Assembly (NCBI GenBank): GCA_001443005.1
Contig: LEKQ01000015.1
Location: 62,001 to 126,000, forward strand
Length of the DNA stretch: 64,000 nt
Source: a bacterium GBS-1
Lineage (GTDB): Bacteria > Synergistota > GBS-1
Direction of reading: 5' to 3'
Of the stretch, positions 46,353 through 56,830 are shown one piece after another. The notes under the pieces were generated by a model, which was not told the origin of the DNA, did no database searches, and saw only the letters and a list, made by a program, of their open reading frames with translations. The translations under genes were made by a program, and so were the position numbers. Each line of letters begins with the position of its first letter. Position 1 is the first letter of the stretch.

Positions 46353-47141
46353 ATGAGAAAGGGCCTGCTTTACATAAGTTTAATCCTCATAACCATAATC
46401 CTCAACTTTGCACCATCATCTTACGCCAAGGAGAAAAGCCCCGGTCTTGAAGCTTATGAAAAAGCCATGTCACGCTGGCAAAAATCCATAACCGATACTA
46501 CTTCAAGGGTAACGGTAACAGTCACCTACTACTCTATGGAACTGATAAGAGCTATAGTAGCTTACGAATCTGAAAAAAACTTATGGACCAAAGATGAAGC
46601 GGAAAACTTCAAATATAGGCTCCTCGAAAACATAAGGTTCGCTGATTGCCTACCGTTCAAAGTAGAAATCACCAATAATGGCCCTGCAATGCACATGGGG
46701 CCATTTGATAGGAAGATCAAGCTTAAAGCTGGAAATAGGGAGCTTACTCCAATAGATTATGATAAGATCTTCAACTTCAAGCTACTTGGGAAGGTAGAGG
46801 GAATGGTCTTTTTCCCACGTAGAGATGAAAAAACAGATAAAGATATATTAACACCTGATGTTAAAATTCTAACCCTTACGATATCCAAAGATATCAGTCC
46901 CCTAACGGCAGAAAAGGGGTTCGACTTCGTGTTCAGATGGGACAACCCGTACGAAAAAATATCACTTGAGGAGTATAGCACCGGTGAAGCGAAGATAGAA
47001 CTTGAGAGACTAACTAAGAGAATAGAACTCCTCATGGAAAAGAAAAAGGATCTCTTAAAGCAGATAGAGGAAATAGAAGAGGAGCTAAAAAAGGTTAAAT
47101 CGAGAATCGCGGAACTTGAGAAGATAATCTACAAAAATTAA
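46353..47141 (+). CDS. Exported protein with C-terminal coiled coil, unknown function
   Basis: The 262-residue protein has a signal peptide (residues 1-25, ending SSYAK). A mixed alpha/beta domain follows (about 30-205), and a C-terminal coiled coil (about 208-260, heptad pattern with RIELLMEKKKDLLKQIEEIE). The middle domain, with NLWTKDEAENFKYRLLEN, ADCLPFKVEITNNG and GMVFFPRRDEK, resembles the first domain of the protein at 56812-58041 (GWSDVEKEEFRRNVEDAL, ATAFLITVENVG, GLIFFPLIPKG). The two look like paralogues. GGGAGGG precedes the ATG. It overlaps the Lnt-like gene tail-to-tail by 57 bases. No family name known to me. Confidence 0.78.
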   Translation: MRKGLLYISLILITIILNFAPSSYAKEKSPGLEAYEKAMSRWQKSITDTTSRVTVTVTYYSMELIRAIVAYESEKNLWTKDEAENFKYRLLENIRFADCLPFKVEITNNGPAMHMGPFDRKIKLKAGNRELTPIDYDKIFNFKLLGKVEGMVFFPRRDEKTDKDILTPDVKILTLTISKDISPLTAEKGFDFVFRWDNPYEKISLEEYSTGEAKIELERLTKRIELLMEKKKDLLKQIEEIEEELKKVKSRIAELEKIIYKN

Positions 47142-48458
47142 AAAGCCAAGGGAAAGGGGCCAGTAATAACCCAACTTAACAAAAGGGGTTTTATAAGAGG
47201 TTAGGGGAACCTCACCAAACAGAGTAGAGGGAGTAAAAGCTGATGTGCTCTTACTCCCTCCGTTAGGTGATATAAAAGATGAAGGGCCATAATTGCTAGA
47301 TAGAACAAAGTATAGTCCAGTCTCCAAGGACCTTATGATAGCGTTAGCCCATAAGATCTCCCTTAGAAAGTCCTCTTGAATACCAACCAAGAAGTGACAC
47401 CCCTCAAGAGCAAATCTCCTCGAGAGAAAGGGATGCCCTATCTCCACTCCTTTCAAGGGAGCGAAAGAAAACTTATCCGTCTTTATAGTCCTTTCAACAC
47501 TCCTCCCAACAAACCCCAAGTTTAAAAGCTCTTTAAGAGATGGAACTGCATATAAGCTTTTGAAAGAGACCTTGACCTCACCGCTTAATGAATAAAAGGA
47601 GATTCCACCTTCCTCATCATCATCGATCCCAGCAAGAATGTAGCAGTGATACTCTTTAGCGAAGTTTGAAATATATCTCTCAGCAGAATCACTGAAGAAA
47701 TCGGTCTTAACATAAGAAACAGGCCATATTATTAAATCCAAGCTCTTTTGAAAGAAAAGAATACCCGAAAGCCTTGTATTCCTAGACAAAGCGGCAGTTG
47801 GAAGGTTCCTTCTGTCCTCACTGAGAGAAGGCTGAACCATGCCTATCCTGACACCGGGGGAAACCTGATACGTCGGCTTGGGGGAAAAATCAAGTGAGAT
47901 CAAAAGAGAAATAAGCACAATCAGTAAAACTACCCTTTTTCTCAAAAGTAAATAATGTATTAAGCTTCCAACCACAAGTATAAGAAAGGAAAGCCCCCAG
48001 ACACCTAAAAGGGAAGCAATGTAACGTAAGGGATGGGAGTACAAAGCAACTCCTATAGAAAGCCATGGAGCAGAAAGATCTTTAAAAAATGAAAATGGAA
48101 TGCTAAGAAACCCCCTATCTTGCATAAATTCGAAGATAACCCAAAGAGAAGATAAAATCACATATGGAGAAAAAGCAAGGCTACTTCTTAAAAGCCTTTC
48201 CATAATTAAACCCCAAATCAAGACCTGCAATATAAGAGCCCCCGAAAGGATCACAAAGGGCTCAAAGGGTAAGCTCCGAAGCCCAAAGGGGAAAAAAGCT
48301 AACCCCCAACCTAACAAAGCTAAAGCCATTGATCCACCCTTATGGTAGGCTTGAAATAAGAAGAAAGGGAAGAACCATATCAGGTAAGATAAACTAAAAG
48401 GAGGAAAAGCTAATATAGTAAGAAATCCACTTAATAGACCATAAAGCAAGCTATACAT
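47085..48458 (-). CDS. Apolipoprotein N-acyltransferase-like protein missing catalytic residues
   Basis: The 457-residue protein has the Lnt layout: about seven N-terminal membrane helices (1-190), then a nitrilase-like domain (about 200-420), then a last helix. The normal catalytic triad is Glu-Lys-Cys. The WPE motif reads IIWPVSYV (Glu to Val247). The Cys motif ICYE aligns with IGHP (Cys to Gly341), judged from the following GC-HFLVGIQED block. Lys300 (SFKSLYAVP) is kept, as is the RSLETG segment. If the alignment is right, it cannot acylate by the usual mechanism. It overlaps the phosphohexomutase gene by 8 bases. It may be a diverged transferase or a scaffolding relic. Confidence 0.75.
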   Translation of the reverse strand: MYSLLYGLLSGFLTILAFPPFSLSYLIWFFPFFLFQAYHKGGSMALALLGWGLAFFPFGLRSLPFEPFVILSGALILQVLIWGLIMERLLRSSLAFSPYVILSSLWVIFEFMQDRGFLSIPFSFFKDLSAPWLSIGVALYSHPLRYIASLLGVWGLSFLILVVGSLIHYLLLRKRVVLLIVLISLLISLDFSPKPTYQVSPGVRIGMVQPSLSEDRRNLPTAALSRNTRLSGILFFQKSLDLIIWPVSYVKTDFFSDSAERYISNFAKEYHCYILAGIDDDEEGGISFYSLSGEVKVSFKSLYAVPSLKELLNLGFVGRSVERTIKTDKFSFAPLKGVEIGHPFLSRRFALEGCHFLVGIQEDFLREILWANAIIRSLETGLYFVLSSNYGPSSFISPNGGSKSTSAFTPSTLFGEVPLTSYKTPFVKLGYYWPLSLGFLIFVDYLLKFRDSRFNLF

Positions 48459-49890
48459 TTAAGACAGCTTCTTTTGCCTTAAGCAAGATATTCTCCAGCC
48501 TTTCAATCGATGGAGCTTGAGCATAAAGCCTCAAAAGGGGCTCAGTTCCCGAAGGTCTGATGAGAAGCCAGCTTTCATCAGAAAAATGGATCTTTATCCC
48601 ATCTATATCTTCCACCTTCGCGGGCTCTTCCCTAAGAAGGTCATGAATCGTATCCATCAGTTTAATCAGCTTCTCCGAAGGAAACTTATGATCAAGCTTC
48701 AAGTCTATTCTCCTATAGTAATAAGGGCCAAAATCTTTATAAAGCTCTTTAACAAGCTCCTTCATTGTCTTCTTCCTCTCAGCCATCATCTCAATGAGAA
48801 GGAGAGCTGACATTGAACCATCCCTCTCAGGAAGATGCTCAACGTAACCAAAGCCTCCGCTTTCCTCTCCACCTAGTAAGACTCCATCCTGAAGGATATG
48901 CTCACAAACGTGCTTAAAGCCAACTGGCGTTATACAATACTCAACACCGTACAACTGAGCAAGCTTTTCTGGCTCCCTACCTAGCGAACAGGTCCAAACT
49001 ATCTTTCCCCTCTTTCCTCTATCTTCTATAAGATGCTTCATAAGAAGGGCAAATATCTGATGAGGGTTAACGAAGATACCATCCTCATCTACCGCCCCTA
49101 TTCTATCAGCATCTCCATCTAAAACTATTCCTACATCGCTTTTCCTGTCAAGTATAACCTTAGAAAGCTCATCGGTGTTAGGAGGTATAGGCTCAGGATG
49201 CATACCTCCAAAGTAAGGGTTAATCTCCGCGTGTATTTCTTCAACCTTTATACCTAAAGAATCTAATATCTCAGATAAAAGATTACTACCAGAACCATAC
49301 ATTGCATCTATGATTATCCTAAAGCTAAAACTCCTAAGCTTACTCAAAGAAACTTTGCTTTTCAACGCATTCACATATTCGCTCTTTAAGTCGATCATCT
49401 CTATCAAGGCAGGCTTATTTGCAGGCCTGATATCTACATCGAGCAGCTTTTCCACCAGTGATGTTACCTCTGGAAGAGCAGGTCCACCATACTCAGGCTT
49501 AAGCTTTACACCATTATACTTAGGAGGATTATGGCTCGCGGTTATCATAACCCCAAGCGCAGCTTTCCTACTAATGACACCATAGGAAACAGCAGGCGTA
49601 GGAACTGCCTCCTTCGAAAGAAAGGAAGGGATTCCATACTTAGCCAACTCCTCAGCGAAGGCTTTAGCAAACTCATCCGACATAAATCTCCTATCATAAC
49701 CTATGATTACTCCACTTTCAAAGCTTCTTAAGGGGGCCTTCCAAAGGCTGTACATCTTAAGCTTAGGCCTTTCCTCCGAAGTAATGTAAGCTGCAACTCC
49801 TCTTGCTACCCTCCTAACGTTCTCAAAAGTGAAGTCTAAAGCTATGACTCCTCTCCACCCATCTGTTCCAAACTTTATATCCCCACTCAC
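48451..49890 (-). CDS. Phosphoglucomutase/phosphomannomutase family protein
   Basis: The 479-residue protein belongs to the alpha-D-phosphohexomutases, which shift phosphate between C1 and C6 of hexoses. The phosphoserine loop is MITASHNPPKYNG, the Mg site LDGDADRIGAVDEDG, the sugar loop GGEESGGFGYVEHLPERDG, and the phosphate-binding RPSGTEPLLRLY. The start is GTG behind GGGGGGG. Substrate (glucose, mannose or glucosamine) cannot be told. It lies between prmC and the Lnt-like gene. Confidence 0.94.
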   Translation of the reverse strand: MSGDIKFGTDGWRGVIALDFTFENVRRVARGVAAYITSEERPKLKMYSLWKAPLRSFESGVIIGYDRRFMSDEFAKAFAEELAKYGIPSFLSKEAVPTPAVSYGVISRKAALGVMITASHNPPKYNGVKLKPEYGGPALPEVTSLVEKLLDVDIRPANKPALIEMIDLKSEYVNALKSKVSLSKLRSFSFRIIIDAMYGSGSNLLSEILDSLGIKVEEIHAEINPYFGGMHPEPIPPNTDELSKVILDRKSDVGIVLDGDADRIGAVDEDGIFVNPHQIFALLMKHLIEDRGKRGKIVWTCSLGREPEKLAQLYGVEYCITPVGFKHVCEHILQDGVLLGGEESGGFGYVEHLPERDGSMSALLLIEMMAERKKTMKELVKELYKDFGPYYYRRIDLKLDHKFPSEKLIKLMDTIHDLLREEPAKVEDIDGIKIHFSDESWLLIRPSGTEPLLRLYAQAPSIERLENILLKAKEAVLNV

Positions 49891-49905
49891 GATGACCCCC
49901 CCTAT

Positions 49906-50736
49906 TCAGCTATTCTTCCTAAGAATAATAACCCTATCTCTCCCCTCATAGTCCTTCCGTAGGGATAAAACCGAGAAATCCTCAAGCTCAAAAAATAGAC
50001 TGAGATACTCCTCCTTACCAAGCTCAACGGCCAAGATTCCACCTCTTTTAAGAGATACCCTTGCAAGATCTATGGTTCTCCTATAAAAAAGAGTTCCATC
50101 CTCTCCACCGTCTAAAGCCTCAACCGGTTCGTAAAGCAAAACTTCAGGTTCCAGATTCCAAATCTCTCCTTTAGGAATATAAGGAGGGTTTGAAACTATC
50201 ATGTCAAACTCAAACCAGCCCTTTAAAGACTCTCCCCAATCGCAGTTAATAAACAAAACCCTATCTCTCAAGCCAAGTCTCTCCGCGTTTTCCATGGAGA
50301 GCATAATGGCTTTCGCTGAAAGGTCAACACCTACTCCCTTAAACCCCTTAGCTTTGGCTAATAAGGAGAGAAGAATGTTTCCGCATCCTACCCCTAAATC
50401 TAAGATTAACCCATCTTTAGCAAACTTAAGAGCCTCTTCAACCAAGATCTCCGTCTCTGGGCGAGGGATGAAAACCCCCCTTTTAACCTTAAATTTAATG
50501 CCAAAAAACTCAACCTCACCTAAGATATACTGGAGAGGCTCCCTGCAGCATCGCCTTGCAACCCTCAACTTATACTCCCTTTCCTCCAAAAGCTCCTCAT
50601 CAGGATGTAAGATAACGTAAGAAAGGTCTTTATCTAAGAAAGTAGAAAGCAAAATCTCGCTTTCTCTCTTTGCAGAGGATATCCCCGCCCTTGAAAGAGC
50701 TTCTTCCGTCCACTTTAAAGCTTCTGCCAAATTCAT
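49906..50736 (-). CDS. prmC: Peptide chain release factor N5-glutamine methyltransferase
   Basis: PrmC methylates the Gln of the GGQ motif in release factors. The 276-residue protein has the N-terminal helical domain, the [15 protein letters not shown] cofactor site, and the catalytic [12 protein letters not shown]. It overlaps the prfA stop by 4 bases (ATGA), a standard coupling. This gene pair is conserved across bacteria. Confidence 0.96.
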   Translation of the reverse strand: MNLAEALKWTEEALSRAGISSAKRESEILLSTFLDKDLSYVILHPDEELLEEREYKLRVARRCCREPLQYILGEVEFFGIKFKVKRGVFIPRPETEILVEEALKFAKDGLILDLGVGCGNILLSLLAKAKGFKGVGVDLSAKAIMLSMENAERLGLRDRVLFINCDWGESLKGWFEFDMIVSNPPYIPKGEIWNLEPEVLLYEPVEALDGGEDGTLFYRRTIDLARVSLKRGGILAVELGKEEYLSLFFELEDFSVLSLRKDYEGRDRVIILRKNS

Positions 50737-51800
50737 GCCGCTACTAACCTCGACAACTTCTCCGACCTATCAGCAACTATAAGAGCTTCTATGATCTCGT
50801 CAAGATCCCCATCTAAAACCTCCTCAAGGTTATAAACCGTAAGCCCTATCCTATGATCGGTAACCCTGTTTTGAGGAAAGTTATAGGTTCGTATCTTCTC
50901 ACTCCTCTCTCCAGTTCCAACTTGGCTCTTCCTCATCGAAGCTATCTCACTTTCCTTCTTCATCCTTTCCATCTCATAAAGCTTTGCCCTTAAGATGCTT
51001 AGCGCCCTCTGCTTGTTCTTATACTGTGAACGCTCATCCTGACAGGAAACCACTATACCCGTTGGAATATGGGTTATCCTAACAGCCGTATCAGTCTTAT
51101 TAACATATTGACCTCCTCTGCCACTCGCTCTAAACGTTTCTATCTTAAGGTCCTCTTCCCTTACCTCCACCTCAACCTCCTCTACCTCGGGAAGAACTGC
51201 AACTGTTGCTGTGGAAGTATGGATCCTACCGCTTGATTCAGTTACAGGAACCCTTTGAACTCTATGGACGCCGCTTTCGAACTTTAACCTACTATAGGCA
51301 CCGAAGCCATCTACCCTGAAGACTATCTCCTTGTAGCCACCTATGCCTGTCTCATTCTTATCGAGTATCTCAACCTTCCAACCCTTTCTTTCAGCATAGC
51401 GAGCATACATTCTGAAGAGATCTGCAGCAAATAACGCAGCTTCTTCTCCTCCAGCTCCTGCCCTTATCTCCATTATTATGCTTCTTTCATCCATCGGATC
51501 CTTGGGAAGAAGAGCCATCTTAATCTCCTCCTCCAGCCTTGAAAGCTCGCTTTCCAGAAGCTTTACCTCCTCTTTAGCCAAATCCCGAAGCTCCTCATCT
51601 TCCTCAGCAAGAAGTTTAGCCTCCTCAAGCTCCTGAAGAAGCTTTTTATACTCTCTATACTTACTAATTATTTCTTCAAGTTCCGCATGAGCCTTAGCTA
51701 TCCTCTGAAACTCCTTTGAGTCAGAAACGATATTAGGATCAGCCAATTTTTTCGACAAGCTTTCATATTCCTCTTCAAGCTTCTTTAACTTCTCCCACAT
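50733..51800 (-). CDS. prfA: Peptide chain release factor 1
   Basis: The 355-residue factor reads UAA and UAG. It shows the anticodon-like RVPVT (PVT form of RF1), followed by [15 protein letters not shown], and the GGQ catalytic motif in [21 protein letters not shown]. An N-terminal coiled-coil ([15 protein letters not shown]) fits RF1. It overlaps DUF1385 upstream by 26 bases and prmC downstream by 4. Confidence 0.97.
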   Translation of the reverse strand: MWEKLKKLEEEYESLSKKLADPNIVSDSKEFQRIAKAHAELEEIISKYREYKKLLQELEEAKLLAEEDEELRDLAKEEVKLLESELSRLEEEIKMALLPKDPMDERSIIMEIRAGAGGEEAALFAADLFRMYARYAERKGWKVEILDKNETGIGGYKEIVFRVDGFGAYSRLKFESGVHRVQRVPVTESSGRIHTSTATVAVLPEVEEVEVEVREEDLKIETFRASGRGGQYVNKTDTAVRITHIPTGIVVSCQDERSQYKNKQRALSILRAKLYEMERMKKESEIASMRKSQVGTGERSEKIRTYNFPQNRVTDHRIGLTVYNLEEVLDGDLDEIIEALIVADRSEKLSRLVAA

Positions 51801-52683
51801 CTCCCAAAGCCCCCTTTAGCGCAGCTATACCAACCTCAATCTGCTCTATCATCGGCTCTCTGGTGGTCAAATATTGAAGCCACAAACCAGGCAGAGCTAA
51901 AAATCTAATTATCTTAAAGGAAAAGCTCAATCTGAGCACTTCATAAGATATACCCGCTATAAGGGGTATCAAGGCCAACCGCATAAAAAGCCTTCCGATT
52001 ACATTCTCTCGCTCAAAAAGGGTAAAACAAGCTATGCTTATGATCAACACTAAAAGCATAAAGGAGGTCCCACATCTATAGTGAAATCGACTATAACTCT
52101 GAACCACCTCAGGTGTTATCTCGGACCGCAAAGCCTCATAAGCATTGATAGTTTTATGCTCAGCACCATGGTAAGAAAAAATCCTCCTTACCTCCTTGGA
52201 AAAGCTTATGATCAAAAGATAAGCGATGAAAGTTAAAACCCTAAACCCTCCTTCAATTAAGTTTAAAGATAGCTTTCCCAACTCCATATTAACCTCAAGC
52301 AGATGAGCTAAAAGGGCAGGAAGGATGACGAAAAGTCCTATAGCCAAAGCGAAAGCTAAAACTACACCCCCTACAACTTCCTTAAGCGAGATCTTTTCAC
52401 TATCGTCTAAAGCCTCATTCGCAGAATAAAATAACCCCTTTATACCCCAATAGATAGCATCATAAAGAGCAACCAGTCCCCTAATTATGGGAAAACCCAA
52501 TATAGGATTTATACTGGTGTAGGGTTTAACCCCCCAGCTTTTAACCTTGATTGAACCATCCTTTCCTCTAACCGCTATAGCAATCCTCTCCTTACTTCTT
52601 ATAACCACTCCCTCTATTACAGCTTGCCCTCCGATAAACGCATCCTTAGAGCTCAGGAGGATTCTGGCAAGACTTTTCCTCAA
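51775..52683 (-). CDS. DUF1385 membrane protein
   Basis: The 302-residue protein has the DUF1385 start [16 protein letters not shown], about four membrane segments (105-250), and conserved [15 protein letters not shown] and [12 protein letters not shown]. The frame opens at 52725 inside thyX, but GGAGGG lies 8-9 bases before the TTG at 52683, which I chose. The family stands next to prfA in many Firmicutes; its function is unknown, though the conserved His and Cys suggest a metal site. Confidence 0.9.
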   Translation of the reverse strand: MRKSLARILLSSKDAFIGGQAVIEGVVIRSKERIAIAVRGKDGSIKVKSWGVKPYTSINPILGFPIIRGLVALYDAIYWGIKGLFYSANEALDDSEKISLKEVVGGVVLAFALAIGLFVILPALLAHLLEVNMELGKLSLNLIEGGFRVLTFIAYLLIISFSKEVRRIFSYHGAEHKTINAYEALRSEITPEVVQSYSRFHYRCGTSFMLLVLIISIACFTLFERENVIGRLFMRLALIPLIAGISYEVLRLSFSFKIIRFLALPGLWLQYLTTREPMIEQIEVGIAALKGALGDVGEVKEA

Positions 52684-53311
52684 AACACCTTCCCTCCGTA
52701 ACACAAGGTGGCCCAACTTTCTCAAATATTATAGGAGCCACTTTCCTAACTTCAAGAAGAGCAAGCATCGCAAGCTCCCTAATCTCCCACTGAGCTCGAG
52801 AGCATAACCTTACTTTGAAGAAATGGTGAAGCTCACGCGCATTCATAGTGAAAACGATCTTGGTAGCAACACCCTGCGGTATTATAAATCTAGCGTCCTC
52901 CTTAGGTATGCCAAGATTCAAAAGCTTATGATAAGCTTCCTTACTCTTTAAAACCATATCCTCAAAAATCATTACAGCTTCTGGGTTGTTCATTATAGTT
53001 GGAGGAACCACTATCTCCATATTCTCCGCGCTTACCCATCTTAAGCTTTGCTGTGAATAACTGGCTATCCTATGCCTAACCAGTTGATGGGTCGTAACGC
53101 GCGACACCCCCTCAACCCCAAAGGTAAAAGAAGCATGTTCCAAAACCGAATGATGACCCGATGCGACTACCCTCCTTATAAGCTCTTTTATCTTCTCTTC
53201 CTTCACATCTCCTTTAAGCTCATCTATTCCAATCTTAGAGTAACATATCCTTGCTGCAAGGTAAACGGTAAGATCTGGATCGGGAGTGAAGTTAAGAAGT
53301 TGAACTTTCAT
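52646..53311 (-). CDS. thyX: FAD-dependent thymidylate synthase
   Basis: The 221-residue enzyme converts dUMP to dTMP using folate and FAD. The ThyX motif [13 protein letters not shown] is clear, along with [16 protein letters not shown] and LRWVSAENM. An ATG at 53323 is also possible, but the start at 53311 (MKVQLLNF) matches the family's usual beginning. It overlaps rpmE upstream and the DUF1385 gene downstream. No thyA is seen in the window. Confidence 0.95.
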   Translation of the reverse strand: MKVQLLNFTPDPDLTVYLAARICYSKIGIDELKGDVKEEKIKELIRRVVASGHHSVLEHASFTFGVEGVSRVTTHQLVRHRIASYSQQSLRWVSAENMEIVVPPTIMNNPEAVMIFEDMVLKSKEAYHKLLNLGIPKEDARFIIPQGVATKIVFTMNARELHHFFKVRLCSRAQWEIRELAMLALLEVRKVAPIIFEKVGPPCVTEGRCFEEKSCQNPPEL

Positions 53312-53510
53312 CTTGAGACTCATATTTCTTAAGGAACTTCTCTACCTTGCCCGTAGCAGCTACAACCTTCTGCTTACCAGTATAAAAAGGGTGGCAGCTT
53401 GAACAAACCTCAATCCTTATAAGCTTTTTAGTAGAACGAGTCTTCCATGTGTTACCACAAGCACATATCACTGTGCACTCACCATACTGAGGATGAATTC
53501 CTTTCTTCAT
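53292..53510 (-). CDS. rpmE: Ribosomal protein L31, zinc-binding type
   Basis: The 72-residue protein has the L31 start [20 protein letters not shown] and the second half [13 protein letters not shown]. Cysteines 16, 18, 36 and 39 form the zinc site of the C+ paralogue. AGGAGG precedes the ATG at some distance. It lies in the long minus-strand run before thyX, as in many genomes where rho, rpmE and prfA are close. Confidence 0.96.
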   Translation of the reverse strand: MKKGIHPQYGECTVICACGNTWKTRSTKKLIRIEVCSSCHPFYTGKQKVVAATGKVEKFLKKYESQDESSTS

Positions 53511-53536
53511 TTTCCCTGAGCACCTCCTGAAAAGAT

Positions 53537-54565
53537 TTATTTACTAAAGGGACAAAATCTCTCTATATTGAACATAAAGGAGCAAACCGCTCCCATGGGA
53601 CCATAAATAACCATAGGTTTCCCAGCAGTGAGAAACTTCGAGATCATCCCATTTAAGAAGGCTTCACCGGTTAAAACAAAAACCTCCGCCCACTCTAGCA
53701 CCTCTGACTCATCTTCTTCTAAATCAATAAGCCTAACTTTAAAGGCCTTTTTAAACCTTTCTAAAAACACCTCATTATATCCCACCAAGCATACCTTCGG
53801 CCTACCCCAGAGCTTAGATACAAAGGAAACGAACTCATCACCACAGGATAGCCATTCAGAAGGGCTACAGTGAATCGTGCCATTCACTTTTCCGAGATAT
53901 CTATAAATAGCATTTAACAGAGCCAAAAACTGAACCCTATCTTTATAGGAGCTCAGATTAGAACCAAATATCTCTCGTAACTTCACTTCACCATCCTTAA
54001 GCTTAATGCGAGTAAACGCTCGTCCTTTCGTCCCTCTGAAAGAAACTTCTAAAACGTATCCTTCCTTAGAGAGACCCTCACAACAGTCCATGGCAAAACT
54101 GTTGAGAGAAAAGCTCTCATTCCAAAGGTCCTGATCTCCTCCCATATCCTTTAAAACGGTCTCTCTCATAAACATATAAATTCCCTCTAAACTATTAAGG
54201 AACCTCTTACCTATAATTACAGCAGCGAAATCATCAACCGCTCTTTCCGGAACCCTCAAACCTTTCGGAAGAAGTTTCATTAACCCCTTAGGAGGATTTT
54301 CAGAAAAATAAAGATCACGTGCCTCCAAAGTCGTATCCATCTCACTTACCGTAATTATATTTATATCCTTCAAAAAGGCCAGATTCTCCAACGCACCTCT
54401 TCTTCTCCCAACTACTATGAAATCAGGCTTCTCACGCAATCTTATTCTCAATAAGGTCTCCTCCAAAGCATCTGACTCTATAATCCCTTTATCAATTACC
54501 TTTCCATCATCAAACAAAGCATAACCCCACTTTTTACTGCCAGAATCCAACGCCAGAAACTTCAA
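53537..54565 (-). CDS. RNase H-fold (YqgF/RuvX-like) protein fused to a DUF364-like domain
   Basis: The 342-residue protein appears to join two domains. Residues 1-125 resemble a YqgF/RuvX-type RNase H fold: [19 protein letters not shown] with Asp7, [15 protein letters not shown] with Glu75, and [16 protein letters not shown] with Asp111-Asp112. Residues about 155-342 resemble DUF364, a putative metal-chelating domain: [47 protein letters not shown], and [18 protein letters not shown] with the final MVIYGPMG. The RNase H part usually processes 16S rRNA or Holliday junctions; here its function is unknown. It sits between rpmE and the lptD-like gene. Confidence 0.7.
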   Translation of the reverse strand: MKFLALDSGSKKWGYALFDDGKVIDKGIIESDALEETLLRIRLREKPDFIVVGRRRGALENLAFLKDINIITVSEMDTTLEARDLYFSENPPKGLMKLLPKGLRVPERAVDDFAAVIIGKRFLNSLEGIYMFMRETVLKDMGGDQDLWNESFSLNSFAMDCCEGLSKEGYVLEVSFRGTKGRAFTRIKLKDGEVKLREIFGSNLSSYKDRVQFLALLNAIYRYLGKVNGTIHCSPSEWLSCGDEFVSFVSKLWGRPKVCLVGYNEVFLERFKKAFKVRLIDLEEDESEVLEWAEVFVLTGEAFLNGMISKFLTAGKPMVIYGPMGAVCSFMFNIERFCPFSK

Positions 54566-54582
54566 TTTATTATATACCCCTT

Positions 54583-56298
54583 TCAGGGAGGAATCAAGCT
54601 ATCCTCCTCTGGAACACTACCAGAAACCAAAGATAAAGAAGATGGGTAAAGATATAACCTAAGCCACAGAACATCGTCGTTTTCCTTCCTCATATCATCA
54701 TGAAAATCGATCCTTAGGCTCGTACAACCGCAGGGACATAGGTAATAAGTGAGACCATAATCTATCTCTCTCCATTTACCCTCATCGAGATAAAACCATG
54801 GCTTAAGCGAAAAATATAACCTTCCTTTAAGGTTGAATGAGATCTCACCCTTCAAATCCCTCAAACTTTCATTTAAATCATCGTAATAAAGATAGCTCTT
54901 AAAGATAACATCCCCTAGAGAGGTTTCAAATCCTAGCAGATATTTCCGTAAAGGATCGTACTTGTCAAAGTAAAATGGAGTATGGCCGAAAACCTTTCTT
55001 TCCATATATCCTCCTTTAATAGTAAAACCATCAAGCTTCCACGCCAGCAATCCATAATAATAGGCTATTTCTCTCTCATCACCTCCGTCATAATAATCCT
55101 TAAGATAGATCAGCTTAGAAGAAACGGAAATGTTGCTTCCCAATTTTCTTTCCACATCTAAAGCAGCACCCAAGGTTAGCTTATCCCTATTAATACCATA
55201 CTCCTCATAGCTTCCAAACCTAACGAAGAAAAGGAAAGGATTTAAAGCATACTTAACATATACCTCAGGTGTAGCCGAGTAAATCGTCTTCACATCTTCG
55301 TCGTCTCGCAAAACCCAATACTTCTTATCCTTAAGGTAATTTAAGCGGAACTTAAACTTATCCTCCTTAAGTTCAAAACTAAGGTCTGTTCTCCATCTCA
55401 TCTTAAATGTATCCCAATCCTCCGATCTTTCCAGCCCCAAAGAGGCCTCTGAGCTCTCCGAAATCTTAAAGCCAACTTTTGCTCTACCAACTAAGCCTTG
55501 TTTCTCAGAGTAAAGAAGGTTAAAGCTAAAAGTAAAATGATTATAGAAACTCTCCACAGACATCCCACCGTACCACCCAAGGGTTGAGGTAAAACCTACA
55601 GAAGGCATTAGCATAAATATCTGAGCTTTTTTAACGCTAAAGTTATAATCAAAGGGCAAAGAAATAACTTTCTTCCCTCCTAAAAAGAGCGAAGGCTTTA
55701 CAACCTTAACCTTACCATTAGGGTATATAACTATTCTATCTCCCGAAACAAAATAAGTGGGCTCGAAAAGCTTACAGGTGGTGAATCTTGCATCAACTAA
55801 GGAGATCTCAAAGTCGGGTTGAGGAAGTTTCTCAGGCTTAGTCCTGAAAAATAAAAACTTATCTCTCGGGATTATGTCTATAAAAGAGACCTCAAACCTC
55901 TTCCCCTTGAAAATAACCCCGGCTTCCTCAGCCTCCGCATCCTCAATAAATCCCCTCTTTTCCATGAAATTATAATATAGCTTCTTTCCATATAGGATAT
56001 GTCCATCTTTGGATATTCTAACAAACCTTCCTAAGAGAGCTTCAGCAAAGGCCTCCCCTTTATCTGCGAAGTAAACTATCTTATCAGCCCAAACATTGAT
56101 ACCCTCATGTTTAAGTAAAACATCGCCCTCACCTACGACCTTGGACTCCGAAGGGTAATAGGAAAGACTTACAGCTTTTATCTCTACCGCTCCAGTTTCA
56201 ACTTGAGAAAAACAACATTTAACCCCACTAAAGGCCAAGGTTAAATAGAAAAAAAACAATATAACCAATAGCTTCTTAAGGTTTATCCTCAGCAACAA
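54583..56298 (-). CDS. LptD/OstA-like outer-membrane protein
   Basis: This protein (571 residues) has a signal peptide (LLVILFFFYLTLAFSG start), then an OstA-like N-terminal domain (about 55-160) with short strands such as EIKAVSLSYYPSESKVVG and KIVYFADKGEAFAEA. The remaining two thirds have alternating hydrophobic strands typical of an outer-membrane barrel. LptD places lipopolysaccharide or a related lipid in the outer membrane. The frame continues upstream to 56400, but GGGGGAG (56305-56312) lies 6 bases before the TTG at 56298, which starts a good signal peptide. It overlaps the LptC-like gene by 23 bases. Confidence 0.78.
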   Translation of the reverse strand: MLLRINLKKLLVILFFFYLTLAFSGVKCCFSQVETGAVEIKAVSLSYYPSESKVVGEGDVLLKHEGINVWADKIVYFADKGEAFAEALLGRFVRISKDGHILYGKKLYYNFMEKRGFIEDAEAEEAGVIFKGKRFEVSFIDIIPRDKFLFFRTKPEKLPQPDFEISLVDARFTTCKLFEPTYFVSGDRIVIYPNGKVKVVKPSLFLGGKKVISLPFDYNFSVKKAQIFMLMPSVGFTSTLGWYGGMSVESFYNHFTFSFNLLYSEKQGLVGRAKVGFKISESSEASLGLERSEDWDTFKMRWRTDLSFELKEDKFKFRLNYLKDKKYWVLRDDEDVKTIYSATPEVYVKYALNPFLFFVRFGSYEEYGINRDKLTLGAALDVERKLGSNISVSSKLIYLKDYYDGGDEREIAYYYGLLAWKLDGFTIKGGYMERKVFGHTPFYFDKYDPLRKYLLGFETSLGDVIFKSYLYYDDLNESLRDLKGEISFNLKGRLYFSLKPWFYLDEGKWREIDYGLTYYLCPCGCTSLRIDFHDDMRKENDDVLWLRLYLYPSSLSLVSGSVPEEDSLIPP

Positions 56299-56830
56299 TT
56301 TCGACTCCCCCCGAAAACTCCACAACTTTCTTATCCAGATGTATAACCATCTTATCAGACTTACCCTTCCATCTGCCCATACTGTAAGAAACACCCTCAC
56401 CTATCTCAACCTCGTCGAGATTTGTTTTCCAGAAAAGACTAGAGCTCTTCCATGAAACCCTCCCAAAGCTACCCTCTATATCCTTCTCCATCCTCACCTC
56501 ACCCTTAGATAGATCCCAAAACCCTTTACTTCCATTCAGACTCAAGACAACCCCTTTTTCCTTCTCCATCAGCTCTATATGAAGATCTTCTCCATTAAAT
56601 AAGCTATTAAGTTTAATTAACCTTTGAGCCACAAGCTTTAAACTCCTATCCTTTCCCACTCCCTCCTGGAGAACAACGCTTTCCATAATCAAGCTCTCCT
56701 TCCTATCTGGGTCCTTAAGGCCTTTACCTAACCTCAAATCTTCAAGAAGCATAAAAACATAAAACATAAAGAGCCCCAAAACAATAAGAGATATGTAAAG
56801 GGTCTTTTTCCTTATAATTGGATCCTCCAC
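56276..56830 (-). CDS. LptC-like membrane-anchored protein
   Basis: The 184-residue protein has one N-terminal membrane helix (about 9-29, TLYISLIVLGLFMFYVFMLL), followed by a periplasmic beta-rich domain with repeated strand segments (ESLIMESVVLQEG, KGVVLSLNGSKGFWD, DKMVIHLDKKVVEFSGGVEIVAE). This layout matches LptC or the LptA/OstA fold and would bridge the inner and outer membranes. It is coupled with the lptD-like gene after it. The sequence is diverged, so the assignment rests on fold pattern and context. Confidence 0.75.
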   Translation of the reverse strand: MEDPIIRKKTLYISLIVLGLFMFYVFMLLEDLRLGKGLKDPDRKESLIMESVVLQEGVGKDRSLKLVAQRLIKLNSLFNGEDLHIELMEKEKGVVLSLNGSKGFWDLSKGEVRMEKDIEGSFGRVSWKSSSLFWKTNLDEVEIGEGVSYSMGRWKGKSDKMVIHLDKKVVEFSGGVEIVAEDKP

